From: Coniferiporia sulphurascens
Lineage: Eukaryota > Basidiomycota > Agaricomycetes > Hymenochaetales > Hymenochaetaceae
Direction: 5' to 3'
NCBI GenBank assembly: GCA_002794785.1
Contig: NBBA01000010.1
Coordinates: 620,001-684,000, forward strand
DNA length: 64,000 nt
Shown: one piece after another, positions 1 to 10,850 of the stretch
Layout: each line of letters opens with the position of its first letter
Numbering within the stretch: the first letter of the stretch is position 1
The notes under the pieces: generated by a model
The model's input: the letters and a program-made list of their open reading frames with translations, nothing else
Told to the model about the DNA's origin: nothing
Databases searched by the model: none
Translations under genes and position numbers: made by a program

Positions 1-643
1 GTCAATGGAGGTTCTCCCTGAACTACATGGAAGGGGTGGGGCGAATGGATGGTGAGGAGACCGAGCGGTGGTGGGCTGAGGTGAACCAGATTGTGGGGAG
101 TACGAAACAGATGAATCCAGGACACAGAAATGACACTCTGGATGACTGCATAAGTGACTGGAACAGACGAAAGTCGCAAAATCAGGGTGGGTCGCTCCAT
201 TTTCCTTTCACAGTGCAACTAATGGCCTCCCAGCGAGGGTGATTTCTCAAAAACTGATCAAGACTATCCAACCAGAGGCAAAAGCCAAGGCTAACAAGTT
301 TTATGACACTGACCAATCCATGCGCCAGCAGTATGGAGATGCCGTGGTGAACGAATGGGCAAAGGTGAGCATCGCCCCATATGTTAACGAAAAGGGCGAA
401 TGGGATTGTGTCTATCGTTCCACAATTGCTTGTATGCACTCATTTTCACAAACCGTATTGTGTTTTCATTGACCAGTTTGCAGTTCCAACTCTTAAACGC
501 ACTCTGTGTGACCTGTCTGTTAGATTCGCTCCCTGATTAAGGGTTAGAAACAAGTGATAACAGATTCACACAATGTTACTAGTTAGTTTAGGGCAGGCTT
601 GATACCCTTCACTCGCTAGAGTGTTAGAGCTGATGATGGTGGT

Positions 644-1201
644 TGTTACAATTTTCCTTTACTTTTCCTTATTGTGCTGACTCACTTCCCCTTCGTCATC
701 ATCAGTCAGCGCAACTCCCCCATTTCTCTACCTTACTCATCCTTATTCACCTTGCACCATAAGATGCCATGATGACGCCTTATTGCACCATCATGACGTG
801 CTTTGCTTACTGATAGCCCTACTTGTATTACCAAGGCATTCCTTGGGTTTCCATGACCTTCCATAGTCTGGTAAACTACCCTACACAGGCCACTACAGTA
901 ACAAACACCTAGAGTAGCATATAAGCATGTAACTTCAGTAGCACAAGCCCTAAGCTTGTGCTCTTTGTTCATACAAGCCCATTATCTGCTACCACCAGTC
1001 TACTGTGTGCCTACTGGCCATTAGTCACTTTGTCGTAACCCGACTCACCTCCGAAGCATACTGCGTCCACATCGTCGATCAGGAAGCCCCCTCGACAATC
1101 ACCCTTGACTTATGACATCTAGGAAGCCCCATTGCCGTACCATCAGTCCCGACAATCAGGAAGCCCCGACGTTGATCACCGCATAACCATTGAGCTTAAC
1201 A
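644..1201 (+). mobile_element. Solo LTR 1 of an LTR retrotransposon
   Basis: The 558-bp unit begins TGTTACAATTTT and ends GAGCTTAACA, the TG...CA signature of LTRs with matching TGTTA/TAACA ends. It is flanked by the 5-bp direct repeat GTGGT at 639-643 and 1202-1206. There is no internal retrotransposon sequence attached, so it is a recombined solo LTR. The same family occurs inverted at 3091-3651. Confidence 0.9.
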
Positions 1202-1723
1202 GTGGTAAGAGACAAGAGATGAATTAAACTGCTTTTTACCGCAATTTTACGTTGGGCTTTTATACCCTACATGTTGTATGCTATTTACTATGTTCTGGTA
1301 GATACTACAACATACTACTCTTGCTTTATAAGTCATAGGAATATTCTGGTACAGTCCTGTACATGCTATTTACTATTCTTAGCTTCCTATGAGTCAGTCA
1401 TATATTCCGGTACATTCTACAGCCTACCGTGCTATCTTTATCTTATGCCAGAACCTTCCTTGAGTTTCCATCAAGTCATATAGTATACTACCTAAGGTAA
1501 CCATTCTCAGATACTACTATACCTATGATGCTTCTCCTTATTTCCTAATTGGTTCTGCTGTACAATGTGCTATACTTGGCTCCCATCAATTGCATCTTCT
1601 AATTGATTGCCATGCTCCCATCGGCTATTCTTAGCCGAACGCTTAGATATACTTGTGTGGCTTAGCGATTATGCTAGTCTTCTTAATCTTATCTTGTTGT
1701 GGCTTGTTACTTATTACCGTAGA

Positions 1724-2374
1724 CTAGTATTGAGTCATACCTTCCATAATATCATTAGAAGGGGTTCGTTCTGGTGTTCTATCGTCTACTGGCATAAAGA
1801 GCACTTCAGGTCCTATAGCATTTATATTTGTTATCCTGCTATATCCTGGTGTGACTCTGTACGAAGGTTCATCATTGAACCACCGTATTATAATTTCTTT
1901 ATCTATTGGTACTAACTCCTGTCTTAGATTTGGTTCCTTTTGATCTACTGTTGTGTGTCCTTTGGCTATGAAGTTGGCCTTGTATGCGAATAGTTGTTCT
2001 CGTAATTGTTTATTGATAGTATAGACTATTTGGTGTGCTGCTTCTGCATAATCGGTTGATGTAATAACTGCCCTTTGATAACATAATTCATTATGTGGCT
2101 GATTATAAATCTTGGTTCTTGTATAAGCGCTGATTACATATCTATTCAATTGATACAAGAACATAGTTGCTCTATGTTCGATTATTACTTCTAGCCTTTC
2201 TGCCACTTGTTGTTCCCTTGTAGTATGATCAAATGTAATTTGACAGTTGTCATATCCTGCATTCTGTCCTACTGTTGCACATGCAATGTTAAATGCTTTC
2301 CATGCCACTTGATCTGCATCTTTACAGTGTTGGCACAGATTCCTTGTATCAATTAAAGTTATGGGTCTTGCCAT
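1724..2374 (-). CDS. Unrecognised 216-aa open frame inside the KDZ insertion
   Basis: The frame opens with an ATG at 2374 and runs for 216 codons without a stop, unusually long for this AT-rich stretch. The protein starts MARPITLIDTRNLCQHCKDA and is hydrophilic, with a short CxxC pair near residues 14-17 and many Gln, Tyr and Ile residues. I do not recognise a family. It lies between two pieces of the KDZ transposase and downstream of solo LTR 1, so it is probably cargo or a Gag-like product of an inserted element. No reverse transcriptase or transposase motif is visible around it. It could also be a chance frame. Confidence 0.35.
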   Translation of the reverse strand: MARPITLIDTRNLCQHCKDADQVAWKAFNIACATVGQNAGYDNCQITFDHTTREQQVAERLEVIIEHRATMFLYQLNRYVISAYTRTKIYNQPHNELCYQRAVITSTDYAEAAHQIVYTINKQLREQLFAYKANFIAKGHTTVDQKEPNLRQELVPIDKEIIIRWFNDEPSYRVTPGYSRITNINAIGPEVLFMPVDDRTPERTPSNDIMEGMTQY

Positions 2375-3090
2375 GTCGATCTTGCTAATCCATTGATCCG
2401 GTGATCACGATTTTCATCAATTTACTAACACTGTCCAAGGATAACAAAAACAATGGGACTATTGGAAAGCAGGGGAGGATCGCCCATGTTATCAATATGG
2501 GGATACTGCTGCAACAACATCAGTTTGTGCACATAACTTTTATTCACATATGGTTCTCATGATTACATTAGACAACAGATTAAGTCCGATACCGAAATCG
2601 AGGGTCGGACTTCATCATGATCTTCCCTGCGATCGGATATAGCCGTATGGTGCTTGCACCAGTATCAGTTGATGCCTGGTCTCCATGGGCTACTGTCTGA
2701 CCTCGATATCTCAGAAGAAGCTGATTGCGAAGTTCTTTACCTCCCTTCGGACTTTACCATCCCACAGCGCGCTAAATTTGGTCTGGAAGATATTGTGCAC
2801 CATGAGTTCGAGCTCAGAAGAGGGGAGGGATATGATGCAATTCAAAACTTGAAGAATGCCATAAGGGAAGTGACTGCTCTCGAGTGTGTAGCTGACAAGT
2901 ACACACGCAGCAAGGTCTCGAAGACTCGGTCAGCCAAAGCCATCAAGAAGGCTCACTCGCGATGAGCTTTTTGGGCAAACAAGTATCGCACCATTCATGT
3001 GGCATTGTGTGCATTGGGCATGCAAGAAGACGACAACATTTTTCGGCCTCTGAATGACAGTGATTTCTACCATCCGTCAAATGTTGTACC

Positions 3091-3651
3091 TGTTAAGCTC
3101 AACGGTTATGTGGTGATCGACATTGGTGCTTCCTGATCGTCAGAACTGATGGTACGGCAACGGGGCTTCCTAGATGTCGTAAGTCGAGGGGGGATCGTCG
3201 AGGGGCTTCCTGATCGACAATGTGGACATGGTAGGCTTCTGGTGGCGAGTCGGGTTACGACAAAGCGACTAATGGCCAAGTGGCACTCGGTAGACTGGTG
3301 GTAGCAGATAATGGGCTTGTATGAACAAAGAGCACAAGCTTAGGGCTTGTGCTACTGAAGTTACATGCTTATATGCTACTCTATGTGTTTGCTACTGTAG
3401 CGACTTGGTTAGGTGTGTTTACCAGACTATGGAAGGTCATGGAAACTCAGGGAAGGCCTTGGTAATACAAGTAGGGCTATCAGTAAGCAAAGCACGTCAT
3501 GATGGTGCAGTAAGGCGTCATCATGGCGTCTTATGTCGCAAGGTGAATAAGGATGAGTAAGGCAGAGAAATGGGGGAGTTGCGCTGACTGATGATGACAA
3601 ATAGGAAGTGAGTCAGCGCAGTAAGGGGAAGAGTAAGGAAAAATTGTAACA
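3091..3651 (-). mobile_element. Solo LTR 2, same family as LTR 1, inverted
   Basis: On the minus strand this 561-bp unit starts TGTTACAATTTTTCC and ends GAGCTTAACA, and it matches LTR 1 along its length. It is flanked by the 5-bp repeat GTACC at 3086-3090 and 3652-3656. Removing the LTR and one GTACC restores the transposase frame across the site, which confirms the boundaries. Both LTRs carry the same short frame on the LTR-antisense strand (733-972 and 3321-3560), which is LTR sequence and not a gene. Confidence 0.92.
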
Positions 3652-4165
3652 GTACCTCATGAATTGGGGTCTGGTAAGAAGTGTTTGGGCTGGGTGTGGA
3701 CAATGTTGACTGGACCATTGCTCCAGAATGGGTCCAAAGATGAAGTGAAGAAATACAAGCAAGAAGGTCAGATAAGTTTATTTCAAGATGTTGTGTCTAA
3801 TCTCATAAGATTTCACTGGTATTTACAGATGACAGGGTCCTTTGGTTCCGACGACGTGCATACAAGGACCATTGGCAGGAGGAGCTTGAACTGTCTGAAG
3901 AAGAGCTGCAACGCCTGTACCGTGGATACTCCAAGCTCGCTCAGGTATGGGCAAAACTGTCAGTGATCCATATAAAGAGTCCGGGCAGTGCCACCTTTGC
4001 CTCTCGGAAAAGTGCAATTTACCTTTCTATGGCGGCAGCTGCTGGTAGTGAATGCAAAATCCTCGGACTAGCGCAGTATTAGTCAAGCTGACGAGATCTG
4101 AAGGTGTTTTGAATTGTTATGTACTCAGCTTGCCCAAATTTAGTACTATTTCATTTGCTGTTATT

Positions 4166-4626
4166 GATCAGATCACTGCAGATCCGATCGGACGCTTTGC
4201 TACATTAATATTCAAGTTACAAAGCTACATTACAAAGCTAGTGCTAACAGCTGTAATACTTTTCCTAATTTTCCTAATGTAATTAGGATCGGATCCGTGC
4301 TGATGATCTGATCCAATACTTTCCGTAACTGAAGATTGGTTCCCATTATGCTATGTATGATATTCTTACATAATAGAAGGTCGGATCCATTCAACCAACA
4401 AATGACAAGTGATCCGATCATAAGAAATGATCTGATCGTACTCTCTGTGCTTGAACTCAAATGATCGGATCTATAGCCTGTGTCTTGCTTGAAAGTGATC
4501 CGATCACTGTTATGGATCTGATCTTAACACCTAATAAGGAGTCGTTGTAACTATTGAAAGTTACTAGTCTAATAAGACTATTACTAATGAAGTGATCTGA
4601 TCACTACTTCTGGCTATGATCGGATC
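4166..4626. repeat. Array of eleven GATCNGATC motifs
   Basis: Eleven copies of the 9-mer GATCNGATC start at 4166, 4181, 4287, 4305, 4411, 4429, 4463, 4497, 4515, 4594 and 4618. Three times a GATC(C/G)GATC is followed exactly 18 bp later by GATCTGATC (4287/4305, 4411/4429, 4497/4515). The copy at 4592-4606 extends to AGTGATCTGATCACT, a perfect palindrome about the central T. The array sits between the transposase stop and the truncated glycosyltransferase, so it may be the subterminal binding region of the KDZ element; that role is inference. Confidence 0.85.
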
Positions 4627-4642
4627 CCTGTCAGTGACGGCA

Positions 4643-6286
4643 TTGGATCAATCCATTCTCCTGAGGTGCCTGGACATACGCTCCATAAGCGGAACATCCG
4701 TCCCGATTTACGCCTGGCAACCCGGCGCGGTCGGCGGCGGCCTCTTCCTCTTCGGTCCCGAGCGATATGGCGGCAATGGTGATTTATCAGCGAAAATTGC
4801 GGCGATCACTGCTGTGGACGAAGAAACCATCAAAAAAGAAAGGGAGATGGGTTGACCATTCCTCTTACGCGTACTAAAGGTGCTCATTCTTAGTTGATCG
4901 GCTTAGCTTTACCGCAGGATTAAGGGAGAACTCATTGAGTTCCCCGGGATCCCACCGATTTATGACTATGAGTTCTCACCGCAAACTGTACGTCTATAGG
5001 TTTTCCTTCAAGATGTCCGGAAGTGTTTATTTTAATGGTCCGGTAAACCTAACTAGATGTCACACCCCGTGGATCTAGCCGGACTTACCCAATACTTTCA
5101 CAGGTAAGTGCGTTCAACGTTCCTCTTGCTAAAACGGGGGTATTTAACAATACATCTCTCCTCTGCGCCTCGAAGGATGTTCTCCGAATGCGACGGTATG
5201 ATCGCAGCGAGCAATCGACTCTACGAGGGTCCCATATTTGACGTGTGGCAGGAATGGTATGGATCGCGCCCGGTAATAGGTGTAGGGCCATTGTCCCCTT
5301 CCGCAGACGCGGCGTCGCTCGAAAGGGAGAAGGCCCAGTCTCCGCTTGCGGGCGAGGTGAGCGAGTTCTTGGACAATGCACTGGAAAAGTTCGGGAAACA
5401 GTCAGTTATTTATGTGAGTGCCAACTGTTTTCTTCTGAATATTAATGAAGAGGAAGGTTTAAGAGTTAATTTTTTTCATTGCGTTCCACCCGAACAGGGT
5501 CATTTGGTAGTACCTGGTGGTCCAGCGAGCCCGAGAAGATTTGGGCGGTCCTTGACGTCCTCATAGAGCTACAGATCCCATTTGTAAGCCTCCCTGCCTT
5601 GTTATTGTGCCGCGTGAGTCGTCTCAAAGTTCCATTGACCCGCAGCTCTTCAGCCATGCATCTCCTTTCGCCATCGTTCCGGAAGAGGTTGAAGTAAAAG
5701 TGAAAACCTCTGGACTGGGCTTTATGTCGGCCTGGCTTCCACAGCAGATTATTTTCCATCATGAGGTACGTCTCTTACTATTCTCTCTTCCTTCTCCGAA
5801 ACTGGCACCTTAATTTAAAATTACAGGCTTGTGGATGGTTCGTGACGCATTGCGGCCATAACTCTGTCATGGAGGCCCTGACAGAGGGCATTCCTATGTA
5901 CGTCTCCGTTCCTCCTCCGCGAATGCGGAAATACCCTACTAACATCTTACTCTCTCCTCACTTTCAGGATTTGTTGGCCATTCGAGGCCGACCAGCCCAT
6001 CAACGCCGCGAACATCTCCCTGACGCACAATGCTGGGTACGAGCTGCTCGAGGTACGTACTGGGCACGGGCTGCGGCCTCTACACCGCCTCGGAGGGCGC
6101 GCGCCCGAGGGCACGATCGCGGCCGTGCGCCGCGAGGCAGCAGAGGTATTCACGAAGGCGCGCGGCGAGGACGGTGCGGAGAAGTGGGCCAACGCGCAGA
6201 GGCTTGCGAAGGCGTTTGGACAGTATTGGGAGGAGGGAGGAGAGGGGTGGGAGGAGCTAGGGAAGGCTGTTGATGTGTTGCTTTGA
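4643..6286 (+). pseudogene. UDP-glycosyltransferase (GT1), N-terminally truncated
   Basis: GT1 enzymes move a sugar from a UDP-sugar to small lipophilic acceptors. The readable part starts near ISGTSVPIYAWQPGAVGG and FLFGPERYGG, continues with GELIEFPGIPPIYDYEFSPQ, then SVIYVS and FGSTWWSSEPEKIW. It ends with the sugar-donor signature WLPQQ, FVTHCGHNSVMEALTEGIPM, ICWPFEADQPINAANIS and a stop at 6284-6286. At least five introns can be placed by GT-AG sites. The usual HCGWNS motif reads HCGHNS. By comparison with agaricomycete relatives roughly the first 120-150 residues are missing, cut off exactly at the GATCNGATC array. No frameshift is seen in the remaining C-terminal half. It is probably a relic, unless a new start is used. 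Confidence 0.75.
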
Positions 6287-7030
6287 GTGAGTTATACAAG
6301 ACCTTGCTTGTCAAGTCTCGGTGTTCCACAAATATTGGCCGCTGATTGACTTCATATCGAGGTCCGAGTCCATTAGAGTCCGACCCAATTCTATTAAATA
6401 GAAGTCCAATTTCAGCGCTATTGTTTGTACAATCCACATAGTGTATTCATATTCATATCCACATCCATATCATACTTATCTGCGGAAAAATCATACACCA
6501 CTTCGTTGATTAATCACGCTCACACATACTTCATCTCGCAAAAAATAGACCCAGTGAAGGATCTGATTCAGGGCCCTGAGTCGCTCACCATGTGAGAACC
6601 TGCTTGGCATCAAAACTGGCTTCGACCACCCGGTCCCGCACCAGAGAAGAGCCCCGTGAAAAAAAAGCTCAACACCACCGCCATCGCCCAGCGACTTGAC
6701 AGCAATGGGGCTCATGGCCTCGCCTCCGTACAAGGTGAAGGTCCACCAGGTCAGCAGAAAGGCACGCAGCATGAAGTGGTTGATGCGGAAACGGGGAGTG
6801 AAAGAAGAGGAGGGCGGATTCAATTCTGCGGAGGTGCTGAGCTGAGGTCGTGCCAGTGTGGACACAACATCCAAACATTCTACTAGTCAGTACAAGTAAA
6901 TCAGTTGTTCAGATGTAATTATTTTATTTTATTTTATTTTATAACATGCTTCGGTGCGTAAAGTCCCGTGGGTGCGAAGGTAAATAGAGAGTAGCTATGC
7001 AAGGAGACTCGCAGTGTGAGGGGAAGTGAT
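6287..7030. other. Intergenic, no convincing gene
   Basis: This stretch lies between the glycosyltransferase stop and LINE-A. A minus-strand open frame at 6491-6874 encodes hydrophobic residues (FMLRAFLLTWWTFTLYGG), but I recognise no family and it has no clear start. A short (ATTTT)n run is at about 6918-6942. Confidence 0.5.
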
Positions 7031-7043
7031 GAGATGCCAGTGT
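7031..7043 (+). repeat. Target-site duplication, left copy, of LINE-A
   Basis: GAGATGCCAGTGT here is repeated exactly at 10367-10379, directly after the poly(A) run. This defines the insertion limits of LINE-A. Confidence 0.9.
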
Positions 7044-10000
7044 GATTAAAAAATTTAGTTTTCATTTAGATAACCAACCGCTTCCCCAATTTTCAGATGA
7101 CGATTCCATTTATGATTATGCTAAAAAACTCTCGGAAAAAATATTACTAACAACATCAGAAATCATGCCACAGACATTGTCAACAACTTTTTCCTACTCC
7201 TACTGGTGGAACGACGAATGCGCCAAAGCAATACGTGCATTCAGGGACTGCTCCGAAAATTTCGAAAAAGAACATCTTCACAAAGAAGCACGTATTATTT
7301 TCAAAAAAGCAAAACAATCTTGGGCCACCTCCGTTCTTGAAGGAGCGTCATCTTACGACATCTATCGCTATGCCAAATGGTCATCCGGAAAACGAAAAAC
7401 ACGGACTCCACCCATTCTTTATCAAGATCAATTCGTTCACACACCAGACCAGCAAGCGCATGTATTTCACCAATCTTTCTTTTCAAATTCTCGACAACCG
7501 GACATCACCGACCTTCCTTACGACCCGCCAAAAAAACCCACCAGATCTTCACCTCGTATTACTCAGAATGAAATCGACGCGTGCCTCAATCTCACTCACA
7601 ACAACTCAGCACCCGGCATCTCAAACATATCATACGCATATATTAAATGGGTTAATTCAGTTCATCCAACGATTTTATTTGATTTATTCAACGAATGTTT
7701 CTCTTGCCATATTCATCCGTGGAAAAATGCTAACATCATTCTAATTCCAAAACCTAACAAAACTGACTTGAGCAATCCTCGATCTTACCGACCAATTGCT
7801 CTCCTTGAATGTATAGGAAAAGTTTTAGAGAAAATCATCGCTAAACGCCTCACCTGGGACGTCAGACGCTACAACCTAGTTCCAACTATTCAATTTGGTG
7901 GTCGTTCCAATTCGTGCACAATCGACGCAGGCCTTTCACTCATCCACGATATTCAAATCGCACATAAAAAGAAACTCGTGGTATCAGCACTCGCCATCGA
8001 CATCAAAGGCTATTTCGACAACGTCAATCACGCACGACTCCTTCATTCATTACATTTACTAGGATTCGATCAAAAAATTATTCTTTGGATGCAAGCTTTT
8101 CTTTCTGATCGTCATATATCATTTAAAATTGACAATTTTACTTCTGAACAAAAACACATTCATAATGTCGGCATCCCTCAAGGATCACCCATTTCACCAA
8201 TTTTGTCTACAATTTATACCGCCTTCATTCTCGATTCATTCATCTCCTCTTCCGACACCTGTCTTAAAGCATACGTCGACGACCAACTTATCCTAGTTTA
8301 TTCCGAATCATACCAAGAAAATATCCGTCTTCTTAAAAAAGCCTATAACATCATTTCCAACAAACTTAACGACATACAACTTTCTATCGATCATTTAAAA
8401 TCCGATCTCATTCATTTTATTAGACATGGGTTTTCTCCAACGTCATTTCCCTCTATCACTCTTTCCAATATCCATGCCCCTCCCGTTACTATTAAACCGT
8501 CACCAGTCATTCAATGGCTTGGCTTCTACCTCGACCAGCGACTCAATTTCAACGACCACATCCATCGCATGTGCATGAGAGCACGTTCAACCACCATGGC
8601 TCTTCGCATCCTCGGCAATACAATTCGCGGTCTATCTTTCGCAAATTTTCGAACTTTACATTTCGCCAACATCCTTCCCGTTCTTACATATGGATTCCAA
8701 CTTTGGTTCACCGGTATTCGTCAACAATCCAAAATAAACAAAATGTCCATCGCTCAAAACCAAAGTATTCGCCTTCTTACCGGCACCTTTCGTACTACAC
8801 CATCGCACGCACTACACCGAATCGCACACATTCTCCCAATACCAATCCTCCTTCAGAAATACAATCAATCCACCGCCCTCCACCTCAACAGATTACCTCT
8901 TAATTCTCAACTCCTTAACCGTCTTCCAGCATCATGGTCACGTCTACTGTCATCGAAACCACCAATTACATCACGCCACCTATCCACATCATCAAAACCA
9001 AAAACACAACTTCATCGCCTCGCCTTCCTCGCAGACCCACGTACTGAACACATCAATCCATACCTCGCTCATCCGTCTCAACACCTTCCATCTAATCCTT
9101 CTCAATATCATTACAAAGCTTTATCTTATCATCTCGAATCCGGAACATCATCCATTGATCGAAAAAATATCCAAAAAAACAAAATTCTTCTTTTACACGA
9201 TTCTTTATCAAAAAATATTCACAATTTAATAATTTATACAGACGGTTCAAAAAACTACAAAAACAACAAATCCGTCACCATATCTTCTTTCGTCATCTAT
9301 CATAAAGGACTAGTAGTCGATCTTGGCCATTTTTATTGCTCTCCCTCTGGATCATCATTCGACGCAGAAATGTATGCCCTCGCTAAATGTACCGAACGCA
9401 TTACTCTATTCCGACAACGTCATATTCTCTCATCTGTTCACATCTACAACATTCATTTCTTTTCAGACTCATCATCATGCATTCCTACCATCATTGATTT
9501 ATCTCCTCACGCTGCCCAATGCTCCTCTAAAATATTTCGCAATTTTTCCGATACTTTCACTTCTAACACAAAACACCACATTCATCTTCATTGGTCTCCA
9601 GGTCATCTCGACATTCCCGGAAACGTCATCGCTGACAAACTCACTCACTTCTCACCAATTGGCCGTCCATTCATCCTAAAAACATACGCAGGAGAAAAGG
9701 AAGATATTAACCTTTGCGCTATCACGTCATGGTCCCACCTAATCCAAAATACCAAAAACATATCGGAGTCCGCGTCATTCAACACTATTACCAGAATACC
9801 ATCTTCGAAATTACCTCAATTTTGGAAAAAATTTTACTACTCTCGGGACATTTCATCGTGCTTATTCCATGCTATCACTGGACACGGCCACTTTGGAGAT
9901 TACTACAGGTGATTCGTACCAACCGAAGCAATATCTTGCCCTTGCAGAGAACCCATACAATCGAGAGACCATCTTATCCGTCGATGCCCTCTTCTCAAAT

Positions 10001-10325
10001 CCGCACGCATCCAAGCCTTCGGGAATGTCATACCACCTCCGGACCACATTTTGTTCACAAAAGAATCTTACCTTCAAAAACTCGCCTCCTTTTTCAATTC
10101 GTCGAACGCATTCACCAAAGCCTTCACAGTTCATGATCCAATTCCTATTTCTAGATTTTTTCCGCCATAAATTTACCATTAACAAATTCCGAACCAAAAA
10201 CATCCTACCATTTCATAGCCTTAAAACCAGAAACTTTATACCTTGTTAATCTCCTCTGGCACGATACTTCATATGGTCTCATATCCGCGTCTTTTACTCT
10301 GTAATGTAGCGGTATACAAATGCTG

Positions 10326-10366
<41 letters not shown>
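7044..10366 (+). mobile_element. LINE-A: 5'-truncated non-LTR retrotransposon with poly(A) tail
   Basis: The element is bounded by a 13-bp target-site duplication and ends in a run of about 38 A (from about 10328 to 10366). It begins inside the coding region upstream of the reverse transcriptase, so ORF1 and the endonuclease are absent, the usual result of incomplete target-primed reverse transcription. It is strikingly AT-rich (many AAA, TTT and AAT codons) compared with neighbouring genes and with LINE-B. Its last ~110 bp recur at the end of the element at 12015-12915. Confidence 0.92.
7045..10170 (+). pseudogene. LINE-A reverse transcriptase-RNase H polyprotein
   Basis: The frame is open from the truncated 5' end to 9912 and, after one in-frame TGA at 9910-9912, to TAA at 10168-10170. 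Order of domains: linker with YWWNDECAKAIRAF; reverse transcriptase with PGISNISYAYIKW, SYRPIALLECIGKVLEKIIA, ALAIDIKGYFDNV, GIPQGSPISPIL and the catalytic AYVDDQLIL; RNase H with IYTDGSKN, DAEMYALAKC, FFSDSSS and LHWSPGHLDIPGNVIADK; then, beyond the TGA, a zinc-knuckle tail CPCREPIQSRDHLIRRC. The TGA falls where relatives have Arg-Arg-Phe, consistent with CGA to TGA. Only the tail is lost by that stop, and the RT and RNase H active sites look intact. There is no native start codon because of the truncation. Confidence 0.88.
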
Positions 10367-10369
<3 letters not shown>

Positions 10370-10379
10370 ATGCCAGTGT

Positions 10380-10779
10380 ATGCTCAGTCCTGAAGTAAAA
10401 ATATGGGACTCATTTGAATAAAAACTACCTGATTAGATATGCTACAGGTGGATATAATTAGTCATGCCACACTTATAAATGGAAAGAGTTTCCCATCACC
10501 CAAAACGTGATTGTGAATTTATTTGACAAGCTCATATGCTACAAAATTGAACACTCACAATGTCTTGAATACACATAAACTCCATAGATATGGTATAAGA
10601 AGCATTGTTACTAATAGCAAGCACTTCCACTAAATTTTCAATGGTAGAATGGGCAATGAAAAACACCTTCCATTTTGGGGTGCGGCGTAACTAATTATAT
10701 CCACCTGTAGATACTATCCAGATATAAACCTATAAAGAAGACCTAAGTTACTCACCTCAGTCCTGAAGTAGAAATATGG
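10380..10779. other. Spacer between the two LINEs
   Basis: AT-rich spacer holding the MITE at 10445-10707. A 28-bp direct repeat starting CTCAGTCCTGAAGTA lies at 10383-10410 and 10756-10783 with one mismatch. Nothing else is recognised. Confidence 0.6.
10445..10707. mobile_element. MITE with Tc1/mariner-like ends
   Basis: This 263-bp unit has perfect terminal inverted repeats, CAGGTGGATATAATTAGT at the left and its reverse complement at the right. It is flanked by TA dinucleotides (10443-10444 and 10708-10709), the Tc1/mariner target duplication. It encodes nothing, so it would depend on a transposase elsewhere. Confidence 0.82.
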
Positions 10780-10850
10780 GACTGACTTGGAGGTTTTTTT
10801 TTGAATGCATTTCTATAGCACGTCATGACTATCTAGTACAAAATACGCTC

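Larger units (their letters stand above)
1..4082 (+). pseudogene. KDZ-type (Kyakuja-Dileera-Zisupton) transposase, 3' part, interrupted by insertions
   Basis: KDZ proteins are large DNA transposases expanded in basidiomycetes. Only the C-terminal part is in the window; the 5' end lies off the left edge. The first bases encode the family's EGVGRMDGEETERWW block followed by NPGHRNDTLDDCISDWN. The reading resumes near 2600 with LMPGLHGLLSDLDISEEAD and LPSDFTIPQRAKFGLEDI, then PLNDSDFYHPSNVVP. A solo LTR splits the gene exactly there. On the far side the frame continues with HELGSGKKCLGWVWTM, a likely intron from about 3770 to 3829, WFRRRAYKDHWQEE, and a stop at 4080-4082. The stretch from about 470 to 2580 is not transposase-like and holds the first solo LTR plus a reverse-strand ORF. 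The gene is therefore dead. The family name comes from recognised motifs and I am fairly sure of it. Confidence 0.75.

Noticed and set aside
733..972. A 79-aa gene on the minus strand, repeated at 3321-3560
   Set aside because: It is LTR sequence present in both solo LTRs; no start context or family likeness.
644..3651. A 3-kb DNA transposon with ~560-bp terminal inverted repeats
   Set aside because: Each repeat has TG...CA ends and its own 5-bp target duplication, and KDZ coding sequence lies between them, so they are two solo LTRs.
7042..7044. GTG start codon for the LINE-A protein
   Set aside because: It lies across the target-site duplication border; the frame is simply open at the truncated 5' end.
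9910..9912. Programmed stop readthrough or selenocysteine in LINE-A
   Set aside because: A CGA to TGA transition in a dead, truncated copy is simpler; no supporting RNA structure seen.
9869..10249. Separate 126-aa gene after the LINE-A TGA
   Set aside because: It is another frame; the true continuation is in frame with the RT and encodes the zinc knuckle.
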